A DNA stretch of 64,000 bases from CAWGQN01 sp963824885 (lineage in GTDB: Bacteria; Actinomycetota; Actinomycetes; Actinomycetales; Microbacteriaceae): contig CAWGQN010000002.1 of the NCBI GenBank assembly GCA_963824885.1, forward strand, positions 62,001-126,000, read 5' to 3'. This document shows positions 51,738-60,344 of this stretch, in pieces. The notes under the pieces were generated by a model. The model saw nothing but the letters and a program-made list of their open reading frames with translations, searched no databases and was not told the origin of the DNA. The first letter of the stretch is position 1, and each line of letters opens with the position of its first letter. The position numbers were made by a program, and so were the translations under genes.

Positions 51738-52991
51738 ATGAGCGATCTCCGCCCTCGCTCGGTGAAGTCGCGCAAACGGGGTGCCCTTGCCCGACACGGT
51801 CGATTGCGCACCGCGCGTCCGGTCTCGACCGTGTTCAAGTTTTGTGCGGGTGCCGCGGTGGTTCTCCTCGTGAGCGGGGCGTCCGTCGCGGCGATTGCCG
51901 CGTGGGACGTCGCGCGAAGCATGAAACGTGGTGTGACTCTCGCTAACGAGACTCCCGGAGGGCAGCCTTCGATTGGAGCGATTGAAGGCGGAGTCAACCT
52001 TCTCTTGGTGGGAAGCGATAGCCGGCACGGCCAACCCGAACTCTTCGGTAATCCAGCGGAAGAAATCGGCAACCTCAACGATGTGACCATGCTTTTGCAC
52101 ATCTCTCACGATCACTCGCATGCCACGGTCGTGACTTTTCCGCGCGATCTCGTCGTGCAGGTTCCCGAGTGTAGTGACCCCGACGGCCGGAAATTCGAGG
52201 CCGTGCGGTCGAAGAAAATCAACGAAACGCTCTCGCGAGGCGGACTCGCGTGCACGGTCGCGACGGTTGAAGAGTTAACGGGACTCGCGATTCCATTCGC
52301 CGCGATGGTGCAATTCAACGGCGTGATAGAAATGTCGAACGCGGTCGGAGGCGTTTCCGTGTGCGTCGCAGAACGCATTGAAGACCGAGAAACAAACACG
52401 TTCTTGAGCCCCGGCGATCACACGCTGAGCGGCCTCGACGCGCTCCAGTTTTTGAGAACGCGCCACGGTGTGGGCGACGGAAGCGACTTGGGGCGAATAA
52501 GCAATCAGCAGGTCTTTTTGTCCTCGCTCGTTCGAACGGTCAAGAGTTCCGCGACGCTCACCGACCCCCTCAAGGTCTACGGACTTGCCAAAGCGGTCGT
52601 CGAAAATACGGAGCGCTCGAACAGTCTGAACAACGTCGACACGATCATCTCAATCGCGCTCGCGCTCAAAGACATCAACCTCGACGAGGTCGCGTTCGTT
52701 CAATACCCGTGGGTCCTACAAAATGACGGAAACGCCGAAATCGTTCTCCCATTCGAAGAATCGGCGCGCGTGTTGACGAACGCGGTCAAACTCGACCAAG
52801 CGGTGACCCTTTCCGGTTCAACGGGTCGCGGTTCCGTGGGTCCGGGTGCGCCCGCCCCACCGTCGGCCGCACCCGCCGGACAGACACCGCAGCCTCAACA
52901 GCCACCCGGAGTCGTCTTGCCGCCCGACGTTCAAGGTCAGACGGCCGAGCAACGCACGTGTTCGAAGGGGCGCTCGCTCAGCAACCAGTAG
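51738..52991 (+). CDS. LytR-CpsA-Psr family wall-polymer ligase
   Basis: 417 aa. A basic cytoplasmic N-terminus and one transmembrane anchor (about residues 34-58) are followed by an extracellular LCP domain: VNLLLVGSDSR, NDVTMLLHISHDHSHATVV, FPRDLVVQVP, KINETLSRGGLACTVATVEE, LDALQFLRTRHGVGDGSDLGR. LCP enzymes attach teichoic acids, arabinogalactan or other glycopolymers to peptidoglycan. The Pro/Gln-rich C-terminal tail is low complexity. ATG 51738 has AAGGA five bases upstream; the longer frame to 51609 runs through tRNA-Ser and is not real. Confidence 0.93.
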   Translation: MSDLRPRSVKSRKRGALARHGRLRTARPVSTVFKFCAGAAVVLLVSGASVAAIAAWDVARSMKRGVTLANETPGGQPSIGAIEGGVNLLLVGSDSRHGQPELFGNPAEEIGNLNDVTMLLHISHDHSHATVVTFPRDLVVQVPECSDPDGRKFEAVRSKKINETLSRGGLACTVATVEELTGLAIPFAAMVQFNGVIEMSNAVGGVSVCVAERIEDRETNTFLSPGDHTLSGLDALQFLRTRHGVGDGSDLGRISNQQVFLSSLVRTVKSSATLTDPLKVYGLAKAVVENTERSNSLNNVDTIISIALALKDINLDEVAFVQYPWVLQNDGNAEIVLPFEESARVLTNAVKLDQAVTLSGSTGRGSVGPGAPAPPSAAPAGQTPQPQQPPGVVLPPDVQGQTAEQRTCSKGRSLSNQ

Positions 52992-53068
52992 CCGTGACCG
53001 GCTCGTGACAATCGACACTCGCTCGTCGCCGATATGATGGTTTTCGTTCATTCCGCCGCGAGTGTTCG

Positions 53069-53157
53069 GGAGACGTCGCATAGTTCGGCTTAGTGCACCA
53101 CCCTGCTAAGGTGGAGTTCCCGCAAGGGAACCGTGGGTTCAAATCCCACCGTCTCCG
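53069..53157 (+). tRNA. tRNA-Ser(GCT)
   Basis: 89 nt. Acceptor GGAGACG/CGTCTCC, anticodon stem CCACC/GGTGG with loop CTGCTAA (anticodon GCT), a long variable hairpin GTTCCC-GCAA-GGGAAC and T-arm GTGGG-TTCAAAT-CCCAC. Its last 23 bases recur at 55283-55305, so it served as an integration site. Confidence 0.96.
53135..53157 (+). repeat. attL-like repeat: 3' end of tRNA-Ser(GCT)
   Basis: The 23-base sequence beginning GGGTTCAAATCCCACCGTCT is identical to 55283-55305. It regenerates an intact tRNA at the left end of a 2.1-kb element. Confidence 0.85.
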
Positions 53158-53330
53158 CTCTGAGCTAGCCTCTCAAACCTTTGCAATCACGCGGTGTGGC
53201 GTAAATCGTGCAGCATCATGGGTCCAAGCTCTGCCTCGGCGAGAGCAGATTTGAACCATGATCGTGATCCGGTGCTAACCCTCGTACGTCGCATGTGCCC
53301 ACCGTGTTCAGCGGGATCTGTTTCACTCGT

Positions 53331-53663
53331 TTAAGCAGAGACAAGTTCCGTGGCACGTTTGTGTTCTGAAAACTGGGAAACCGCAGGCTTGGTTGTTTCG
53401 TTAGAAACGACGCCATGGGCGCTGATAATCGCTGATTCGATCACACCTACACCGACACGTTCAGCATGACCAAAAGTGTCCGAATCCACCACCAGAGCCA
53501 CTGTGACCTCACGTTGAGAAAGATTCGCCGAGACATCAGCATCCGTGATCGCCCCTCCCGACGCGGCCTCGGCGTCCAACAGCGCTGCCATAACACGATC
53601 AGTCTGCTCATCAAGGTCACGTGTTCCACCGACGAAGAACTGCGCACTGACACTCACATGCAT
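53331..53663 (-). CDS. Small protein partnered with a HicA-like gene
   Basis: 110 aa from ATG 53663, with GGGAG six bases upstream. An alpha/beta sequence (MHVSVSAQFFVGGTRDLDEQ, RVMAALLDAEAASGGAITDA, VSANLSQREVTVALVVDSDT) and a helix GVGVIESAIISAHG follow. I recall similar ~100-residue proteins next to HicA-like genes in actinobacterial islands, which would make it the antitoxin-like or target-specifying partner. Not assigned to a named family with confidence. Second gene of a minus-strand pair. Confidence 0.6.
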   Translation of the reverse strand: MHVSVSAQFFVGGTRDLDEQTDRVMAALLDAEAASGGAITDADVSANLSQREVTVALVVDSDTFGHAERVGVGVIESAIISAHGVVSNETTKPAVSQFSEHKRATELVSA

Positions 53664-53673
53664 AAGATTCTCC

Positions 53674-53898
53674 CTATAAGTTTTTATAACACGTTTGATT
53701 GAAAAGCCACTGGATTTTGTGGTTCGCATAGTTTGGGCTACTCGGTGTCAAGTGAATATAAGTCTTATGTTTCTCACTACACGGACAATAAACCTTGTAA
53801 TACTTGGGCGGATCAAAAATCGTCCACCCCGCCTCATGGAATTCACCCAGAAGCGCCTCTAGCTCCTTCTTCGGATGCTTCTTCCAGTATCGCCCCAA
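53674..53898 (-). CDS. HicA-like small basic protein (putative RNase toxin)
   Basis: 74 aa from TTG 53898. LEALLGEFHEAGWTIFDPPK, YYKVYCPCSEKHKTYIHLTP and the HKIQWL ending match a HicA-type dsRBD-like layout (helix, three strands with a conserved His, helix). A Cys-x-Cys in the central strand is typical of an actinobacterial variant. It lies ten bases upstream of the 110-aa partner gene. A toxin-antitoxin or defence role is inferred from family likeness and location in a tRNA-associated element. Confidence 0.6.
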   Translation of the reverse strand: MGRYWKKHPKKELEALLGEFHEAGWTIFDPPKYYKVYCPCSEKHKTYIHLTPSSPNYANHKIQWLFNQTCYKNL

Positions 53899-54438
53899 CG
53901 CGTTCCCTTACGCTACGTTTTGATTTTTGGAAAGCGTCTTGTTGACCGCGGTCTCGACGCATCGAGCGTGTTCCGAAGGTCGCGTAACCGCTGCGCAGAG
54001 TCCAGTTGAGTCGCCGACGAACCGTGAGGAAGTGTCATCATCGGCGGACACGGATTCAGATTCTCCATGCTCGACTCCGTAAGGCAACCGTAACTCGTTT
54101 CCATCGTCTGGTTGATGAAGTCACAGCATAATCCGATATTCGACCAACCCGCCACCATCAAAATTTGGACCGAGAACCACCCCCACGGGGTCAACCCCAA
54201 GCCGACGCTACAGGGTCAGTCTTACGCGGTCGTCAACAGGCGCTACGTGGGTACTTTCACTAGCGCAGATGAAGCACTTTCAATTGCGCGCTGCGGGCAG
54301 CTTTACCTTGCGCCTGACACCCGTGAATCAACATGGTTTGTTCATGAGAAGGAGCGTAAACGAGAATTCCGACTCGAGCAGATTCCAAGCTTTGCGCGCC
54401 TGGGATGCCCCTCGGTCGAGGGCGCTTATGATTTACCC
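53899..54438 (+). other. Element interior with no confident gene
   Basis: A plus-strand frame open from 54112 runs into the SRAP gene (IWTENHPHGVNPKPTLQGQS, YVGTFTSADEALSIARCGQL). It reads like protein but would place the SRAP catalytic Cys internally. It may be a decayed or fused upstream gene. Nothing else recognised. Confidence 0.4.
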
Positions 54439-55146
54439 ATGTGCGGACGGTTCGCTCTCAACGATGACGTCAACGAACTGATCGAAGAATTCGTCGCGAA
54501 AGGCGGCAAACCAGAAGACTGGCGTCCGTCGTGGAACATCAAACCAACGCAAGACATCATGGTGCTGTTCGAAACCGACAACGACGGCACCATAACTCGT
54601 CGTGCCGAGTACGGACGATGGTCACTCGTCCCACCGTGGTCACCGACCCTGCATCTTCGCTATCCCACGTTCAACGCACGCATAGAAGAAGCCGCCGCGA
54701 AACCGACATGGAAACCGTCCGTCACATCGAAGCGCGCACTCATCCCCGCAAGCGGGTACTACGAATGGAAAACAAACGGAAAAACCAAGACCCCGTACTT
54801 CATCCACTCGGCCGGCGGCGAGCTGATTTTGTTCGCCGGACTCTACTCGTGGTGGCCAGACCCGACCCTGCCCAAGGAAAACGACACCCGGTGGCACCTG
54901 ACCGCCACTATCCTCACCACGGACGCGGTGAAAAACCTCGCCACCATTCACGACAGAAACCCCGTGCCGCTCCCCGAAGACTGGTGGGACCACTGGATCG
55001 ATCCCACGATCACGGGCGACCAGAAACTCCTTGATGACGCCACGAAGGCCGCAACCCCTATCGCCGACGCCCTGACCTACCACGAGGTCGCACCTCTGAA
55101 AGGCGATGGTCCCGACCTCGTCACACCAGTCGCACAACATCACTAA
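54439..55146 (+). CDS. SRAP-domain protein (YedK/HMCES-like abasic-site shield)
   Basis: 235 aa starting MCGRFALNDD. Cys2 becomes the N-terminal nucleophile after Met removal and crosslinks abasic sites in single-stranded DNA. Other active-site elements are the Asn in PTFNARIE, the Glu in PASGYYEWK and the His in LATIHDRNPVPLP. ATG 54439 is fixed by the need for Cys2, although only GAGGG far upstream resembles a ribosome site. It is the largest gene of the tRNA-Ser-associated element; SRAP genes are frequent in phages and mobile elements. Confidence 0.92.
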   Translation: MCGRFALNDDVNELIEEFVAKGGKPEDWRPSWNIKPTQDIMVLFETDNDGTITRRAEYGRWSLVPPWSPTLHLRYPTFNARIEEAAAKPTWKPSVTSKRALIPASGYYEWKTNGKTKTPYFIHSAGGELILFAGLYSWWPDPTLPKENDTRWHLTATILTTDAVKNLATIHDRNPVPLPEDWWDHWIDPTITGDQKLLDDATKAATPIADALTYHEVAPLKGDGPDLVTPVAQHH

Positions 55147-55282
55147 TTGTGTAGTACCCGTGCCCACATTTTGCCCACAATTCACTACCGTTCATCGTGA
55201 TTGCAGCGCAACGTATGAGATCAAAAACCCCGTAATTACAGGGGAGAGATTCTGTACCCTCGGTGTTGTCCAGGTGGAATTA

Positions 55283-55305
55283 GGGTTCAAATCCCACCGT
55301 CTCCG
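55283..55305 (+). repeat. attR-like repeat: duplicated 3' end of tRNA-Ser(GCT)
   Basis: Same 23 bases as 53135-53157, outside any tRNA structure. It marks the right end of the 53158-55305 element. No integrase gene is present between the repeats. Confidence 0.88.
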
Positions 55306-55406
55306 ATCAGAGAGCCTCGCCCAATCCCGTGCCAGCAATCCCGTGCCAGACACCGACCCGGCGGGCCGCGCTCACGGTACCGTTGTCAATCCTTTAGAGT
55401 TTCGCC

Positions 55407-56036
55407 ATGACGCAGCAACGCTGGCAGAGGCTCACAGACTGGCCGCTGACGATCACGGCGTTCTCGTTTCTGGTCGCCTACGCGTGGGAAATTATTGTTG
55501 ACGTCCGCGGACAAACCGCGATCATATCGTGGATCATCATTAGTTTCACGTGGGCTTTCTTTTTTGTTGCTTATCTTGTCAACCTCGTTCTCGCTGAGCA
55601 TCGATGGCGATGGTTCTACACACACATTTTTGACCTCGTTGTCGTTGTGGTCCCGTTGCTGCGCCCCCTGCGTCTTTTGCGGCCCGTCACCGTATTGAGC
55701 GTCCTCCAGGGCACCGCGGGCAACGCTCTCCGAGGTCGGCTCGTGATTTACGGTGTCGGAGCATCGTTACTTCTCGTGTTCATCGCTTCACTCGCGGTTC
55801 TTGGCGCGGAGCGAGGCGCAAAAAACGCGAACATCACGACGTTCGGAGACTCGCTCTGGTGGGCATTCGCCACGATCGCGACCGTTGGTTATGGAGACTA
55901 CGTCCCGGTGACGTTCGAAGGACGCCTCGTGGCAGTCGGACTCATGCTTGGTGGCATTGCTCTCATTGGAGTTGTGACGGGAACGCTCGCGTCATGGTTA
56001 GTCGAAAAAGTGGCCAAACTTGATTCGAACGCGTAG
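55407..56036 (+). CDS. Voltage-gated-type potassium channel
   Basis: 209 aa with about six transmembrane segments. The pore helix and selectivity filter SLWWAFATIATVGYGDYVPV (TVGYGD) are unmistakable. The RPLRLLRPVTVLSVLQG segment before it resembles a voltage-sensor S4 helix with spaced arginines. Kv-like bacterial ion-transport protein (Ion_trans), forming tetramers in the membrane. No cytoplasmic RCK domain. Confidence 0.93.
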   Translation: MTQQRWQRLTDWPLTITAFSFLVAYAWEIIVDVRGQTAIISWIIISFTWAFFFVAYLVNLVLAEHRWRWFYTHIFDLVVVVVPLLRPLRLLRPVTVLSVLQGTAGNALRGRLVIYGVGASLLLVFIASLAVLGAERGAKNANITTFGDSLWWAFATIATVGYGDYVPVTFEGRLVAVGLMLGGIALIGVVTGTLASWLVEKVAKLDSNA

Positions 56037-56480
56037 CCGTGCCGCGCACGGGGCTGGTCCGGAGTGGGATTAACCGCTCAATTGGGCGCTGCCCGCGCAT
56101 GTGGGTGCTTCCCCGCATTGGCACATGGCGTGTGTGCACTCAGCGTTCTGGGGTTTCTTCTGACGAATAATGTGCGGCCGAAAGCGCGAACCACGCTCCG
56201 ACTCCCGCCATGTGTGCCCACCGTTGACGCAAAAGTCCAGGCCTCCGCCAAAGCGGCACAAGAAGGCATTCACGCGGGAAACCGAAGCGAGGCGATCCGG
56301 TGAAGCAATCCACTTCCCTCCCGCGCCAACCTTCAGCAAGTGAACGGAAGAAAGGCAAATTGCCGACAGACACATCGCGGTCAGCTCGTCAAAAGCCCGA
56401 GGCACGCGTTTGCAACATTTCTCTACTCAGTCAATTCATAAGAAAGTGGTGGGCCGTTTCGCCCCCGTTGCCACGGTCAC
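56037..56480. other. 440 bases without a supported gene
   Basis: Overlapping open frames exist on both strands, but none has a ribosome site or a family I recognise. The AT content rises towards the right, next to the broken ATPase gene. Confidence 0.4.
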
Positions 56481-56813
56481 TCAATGCGCGTTCTTGTAAT
56501 TCTTGATCCTCTTGTACCAAGCCTCGGCGCAAGCCAACGCTTGGTCCATGTCCTCGAATTTTGGCGGATTAGCATTCAGCTCGTCGACATTGTCATGCCG
56601 ACGCGCCCACGTCGAAACTTTCCTATATTCACGTTGGAATTCTTCGTTGTCCTCTTCTGTGATCGATGCAAGTAGTCGGATCATAGCCGGGTGTACATGT
56701 GACGTTTCGCGAGTAACAACTGGATAAATTATGTCATTTCGCACAATTCGCTCGTATGTTTCCGACAGACAGCCCGCCCAATTGCACGCGTCCTTCTCAT
56801 AATCGTCTCCCTC

Positions 56814-58221
56814 GGGACTGTGTATTAAACGGTGTTTCTGGCCTGATTCGTCGCACGTGATTGTGTGGCGGGAAGGGTGCCGTTATGTCGAGCACACTGG
56901 ACGTTATGAGTCCGAAGAAACACCAGAATAATAATGATGACCGTTCTGTGGAGGCTGCGGCTGCTGCCGAGCTGGTCCGTTTAGCGAAGGAGCAGGGCCT
57001 GGCGTTGACGGGCCCGGAAGGGTTGTTGAAACAGTTCACGAAGAACGTGCTCGAAACAGCGTTGAACGAAGAGTTGACCGAGCATGTGGGTCACGAGAAG
57101 AACGGGGCCGACCCAGGTCGCCGGTCCTCGAACGTGCGGAACGGGTCCCGCCCGAAAACCGTGTTGACCGAAGCGACCGGGCAAGTCACGATCGATGTTC
57201 CCCGGGACCGGGATGGCACGTTCGAGCCGCAGATCGTGAAGAAACGGCAACGCCGTTTGAACGGCGTCGAAGAAATGGTGTTGTCGTTGTATGCGAACGG
57301 TCTCACCACGGGGGAGATCAGCGCCCACTTCGACCACATCTATGGTGCCTCTGTGAGTAAGGAGACGATCTCGCGGATCACGGACAAGGTCGTTGAGGAG
57401 ATGAACGAGTGGGCTTGTCGCCCCCTCGACGAGGTATATGCGGCGATCTTTATTGACGCGATCGTGGTGAAAATTCGTGACGGGCAAGTCGCCAACCGGC
57501 CGATCTATGCGGCGATCGGTGTCACTCTCGCGGGCGAGAAAGATGTTCTCGGGTTGTGGGCCGGGACCGGCGGTGAGGGGGCCAAGTTTTGGATGAGTGT
57601 CCTGATCGACATCAAAAACCGCGGCGTGAAAGACGTGTTCTTCCTCGTGTGTGACGGACTGAAAGGTCTGCCCGACGTCGTCGGGAACGTGTGGCCGCTC
57701 ACGACCGTGCAAACCTGTGTGATCCATCTGATTCGTAACACGTTCCACCTGGCGTCGAAGAAACACTGGGACGCACTCAAACGTGACGTGAAACCGATCT
57801 ATAGCGCCCCGAACCATAACGCCGCCCGGAACGCGTTAGAAAACCTCACCGAGAAATGGGGCAAAAAATATCCGGCGATCATCACACTGTGGGAAAACGC
57901 GTGGGAAGAATTCATCCCGTTCCTCGACTACGACCTCGAGATTCGTACCGTGATCTGCTCAACCAACGCGATCGAATCATTGAACGCCAGATACCGGCGG
58001 GCGGTGCGCGCCCGAGGCCACTTCCCCACCGAGCAAGCCGCACTCAAATGCCTGTATCTTGTCACCCGGAGTCTTGACCCCACCGGGCGAGGCCAAACCC
58101 GGTGGGCGTTGCGCTGGAAACCCGCACTCAACGCATTCGCCATCACCTTCGCCGACCGCTGGCCCGCAGCAGAAACCTACTAACCAAAAAATGCCGAAAA
58201 CACCGTTCATGAAACAGACCC
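56814..58221 (+). mobile_element. IS256-family insertion sequence, intact
   Basis: 1408 bp with imperfect ~28-bp inverted repeats: left GGGACTGTGTATTAAACGGT, right (inward) GGGTCTGTTTCATGAACGGT. A perfect 8-bp target duplication, TCTCCCTC, lies at 56806-56813 and 58222-58229. It interrupts the AAA ATPase gene. The exact duplication indicates a simple, fairly recent transposition. Confidence 0.95.
56885..58183 (+). CDS. IS256-family (Mutator-type) transposase
   Basis: 432 aa. DDE residues appear in AIFIDAIVVKIRDGQ, FFLVCDGLKGLPDVV and the Glu of STNAIESLNARYRR, with the family C/H-containing segment TVQTCVIHLIRNTFHL between. The N-terminus has a helical oligomerisation region and RSSNVRNGSRPKTVLTEATG. 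ATG 56885 is preferred over earlier GTG frames. It is closely similar to the fragment at 10341-10672. Confidence 0.95.
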   Translation: MSSTLDVMSPKKHQNNNDDRSVEAAAAAELVRLAKEQGLALTGPEGLLKQFTKNVLETALNEELTEHVGHEKNGADPGRRSSNVRNGSRPKTVLTEATGQVTIDVPRDRDGTFEPQIVKKRQRRLNGVEEMVLSLYANGLTTGEISAHFDHIYGASVSKETISRITDKVVEEMNEWACRPLDEVYAAIFIDAIVVKIRDGQVANRPIYAAIGVTLAGEKDVLGLWAGTGGEGAKFWMSVLIDIKNRGVKDVFFLVCDGLKGLPDVVGNVWPLTTVQTCVIHLIRNTFHLASKKHWDALKRDVKPIYSAPNHNAARNALENLTEKWGKKYPAIITLWENAWEEFIPFLDYDLEIRTVICSTNAIESLNARYRRAVRARGHFPTEQAALKCLYLVTRSLDPTGRGQTRWALRWKPALNAFAITFADRWPAAETY

Positions 58222-58601
58222 TCTCCCTCGGCTTTTGAGTAATCTTTCTTCTTCATTTTCGCCAGGGAACTGGACAACTCGTGGAAGCGGCCTCTTGCAT
58301 CTTTCGCTTTCCACGGATAGGAGTTCTGGATATGTCCAGGGTGCTTCAAACTGTTGCCGTCGATAGACCTCCTTTCGATAGAGCGTTCAGTTAGTAAAAT
58401 GTTTTGCTCGGCGGCCGCGGTGGAGAGGCCGTTAAGAAACACAAGGTCATGGGTAAAGACAATGACCTGTCGATCCGTTGCCAAATCGACAATTTGTTGC
58501 GCAACCCTGCAGCGACGGGAATGGTCTAGGGGGCTGCTGAGGTTTTTGTTGACTGCTGATCTCTGAGGGCCGTGTTGGTTCTTGGTGGAAAGATGTGTGT
58601 C

Positions 58602-58889
58602 ATGTCTAAGCCTTACCCGATCGAATTTCGTTGCGATGTTGTTGCGGTTGCTCGAAGAAATGAAGCGTCGTTGTCGCAGGTAGCGAAGGATTTCGGAATT
58701 TGCGATGCGACGTTAGCGACGTGGTTGAAGCGAGCTGATATCGAGGACGGTGTTCGTCCGGGTATTACCGATGCTGACGCTGCCGAGATTCGTCAGATGA
58801 AGAAGCGGATGCGTTTGCTTGAGCAGGAGAACGAAGTTCTTCGGCGGGCTGCCGCGTATTTGTCGCAGGCGGGGTTACCAAAAAACTGA
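58602..58889 (+). CDS. IS3 transposase orfA (HTH), copy 2
   Basis: 95 aa, differing from copy 1 by one residue (ARRNEASL versus ARRKEASL). Ends QAGLPKN at an A6 slippery run before the TGATG overlap with orfB. Confidence 0.92.
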   Translation: MSKPYPIEFRCDVVAVARRNEASLSQVAKDFGICDATLATWLKRADIEDGVRPGITDADAAEIRQMKKRMRLLEQENEVLRRAAAYLSQAGLPKN

Positions 58890-59764
58890 TGTACCCGCTC
58901 GTGAGAGAGCTTGCCGCTGCCGGTGCCCGAATCAGGGTGCCGGTGGCGGTGACGTGTCGGGTTTTGACGTTCTCGAAGCAGGGGTATTACCGGTGGGTGC
59001 GCACCCCTGTCAGTGACCGTGCGTGGGACGACGCTCACGTGACCAATGCGGCGGTGGATGTTCACCGTGATGATCCGATGTTCGGTTACCGGTTCATTGC
59101 TGACGAACTCGCCCAACGGGGCTTCGCCGTCTCGGAACGGCGCGTGTGGCGCCTGTGTTCGCAGCAGAAGCTGTGGAGCATGTTCGCGAAGAAACGCGGA
59201 AGAAACCGCACACCCGGTCCGCCCGTGCACGACGACAAAGTCAAGCGAGTATTCACCGCAACAGCAGCGAACGAGCTTTGGTTGACCGACATTACGGAGC
59301 ACCCAACGCAAGAGGGAAAACTGTATTTGTGCGCGGTCAAGGATGTTCACTCCAACCGGATCGTCGGGTACTCCATCGACACACGGATGAAAGCATCACT
59401 AGCTGTTCGGGCCGTCCGAATGGCAATCCAACGCCGCAACCCGATACGAACAGTGGTCCACTCGGACAGGGGGTCCCAATTTCGTTCGAAAACGTTTGTT
59501 CGCACGCTCAAGAACAACGGGCTCGTCGGATCGATGGGAAGGGTCGGTGCGTGCGCTGATAACGCCGCAATGGAATCGTTTTTCTCGCTGCTGCAAAACA
59601 ACGTCCTGAACACCCGGCGTTGGCAGAACCGGGAAGACCTCCGCCTCGCGATCATCACGTGGATTGAAGCCACCTACCACCGCAGGCGCCGACAACGCGC
59701 CCTCGGGAAACTCACACCCATCGAATACGAGACAATAAGACCAGCCGCCACCCAGGCGGCCTAA
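58889..59764 (+). CDS. IS3 transposase orfB (DDE integrase domain), copy 2
   Basis: 291 aa with all three catalytic positions (LTDITEH, HSDRGSQF, ADNAAMESF). One substitution relative to copy 1 (VLTFSK). Probably active, since both reading frames are intact in both copies. Confidence 0.93.
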   Translation: MYPLVRELAAAGARIRVPVAVTCRVLTFSKQGYYRWVRTPVSDRAWDDAHVTNAAVDVHRDDPMFGYRFIADELAQRGFAVSERRVWRLCSQQKLWSMFAKKRGRNRTPGPPVHDDKVKRVFTATAANELWLTDITEHPTQEGKLYLCAVKDVHSNRIVGYSIDTRMKASLAVRAVRMAIQRRNPIRTVVHSDRGSQFRSKTFVRTLKNNGLVGSMGRVGACADNAAMESFFSLLQNNVLNTRRWQNREDLRLAIITWIEATYHRRRRQRALGKLTPIEYETIRPAATQAA

Positions 59765-59798
59765 ACCAAAAAGTCAACAAAAGCTACAGCAGCCCCCC

Positions 59799-60344
59799 GT
59801 CATTGAAAACGCGAACGCGCCCACTCGCTATGACTACCCGATCACGGTCCCGGAGGGAAGCAAGCTCGTTGCTAACGAGGACGGGTCAGTCGTTGCAAAG
59901 GATGATTCGGGTGCGGTCTCTCTCCTGATTGCTGCCCCGTGGGCCAAAGACGCGAACGGGAAAAACATCCGAACGAGTTATGAAATCAGTGGCACCACGC
60001 TGACGCAAAAGGTTGACCATACACAAACAAAAGATGTAAGTTATCCGGTGGTCGCGGACCCTGAAGCGCGATGGGAATGGTGGGGAGTTGCCATAAAATT
60101 GAGTCGGGGCGAAACGTTAGAGCTGAACAGATTGGTTGGGCATCACGCCTCACTTGTCGCAGTAATGTGCAGGTTCATTCCAGTGGTGGTTGGGAGTGTC
60201 GCTTGTGCCTTAGGGGTCGGGCTAAGAATATACACGTGGATTGAGCCCATCAAGCAAGCCGCCGCTGAAGGAAAATGTGTCCAGGTCAACCAGCCTTACG
60301 GTGGCGGCATATTGACTTCAAACGTAACGAAAGAACGATGCTGA
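59799..60344 (+). pseudogene. Exported protein gene lacking its 5' end (cut by IS3)
   Basis: The frame entering from the IS3 end reads VIENANAPTRYDYPITVPEG and then SLLIAAPWAKDANGKNIRTS, TLTQKVDHTQTKDVSYPVVA and DPEARWEWWGVAIKLSRGE. A hydrophobic segment (FIPVVVGSVACALGVGLRIY) and a Cys-bearing end follow. This YPVVADP layout recurs, to my memory, in large exported actinobacterial proteins of unknown function. The signal peptide and N-terminal half are missing. A start at 60048 could give a 98-aa product but is unlikely to be exported. Confidence 0.7.

Larger units (their letters stand above)
56481..58529 (-). pseudogene. AAA (P-loop) ATPase gene, C-terminal part, broken by IS256 and cut by IS3
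   Basis: Removing IS256 (56814-58221) and one 8-bp duplication restores a continuous minus-strand frame of ~210 codons. It runs LDHSRRCRVAQQIVDLATDR-QVIVFTHDLVFLNGL, through KMKKKDYSKAEG|DDYEKDACN, to AWYKRIKNYKNAH. SLDH-RR and VIVFTHDLVFL are the D-loop and switch of AAA_13/RloC-like ATPases, many of which belong to phage-defence systems. The frame ends at the IS3 boundary (58530) exactly before LDH, so Walker A and B and everything upstream are absent. Confidence 0.8.
58530..59796 (+). mobile_element. IS3-family insertion sequence, copy 2
   Basis: Inverted ends GGGGCTGCTGAGGTTTTTGT and GGGGCTGCTGTAGCTTTTGT (inward); nearly identical to 23022-24288. Flanking trinucleotides (TAG left, CCG right) do not match, unlike copy 1. 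The sequences on the two sides belong to unrelated truncated genes, which suggests an IS-mediated deletion or recombination after insertion. Confidence 0.92.

Noticed and set aside
56064..56405. Overlapping ORFs on both strands between the potassium channel and the broken ATPase
   Set aside because: No ribosome site or family; both strands open by composition only.
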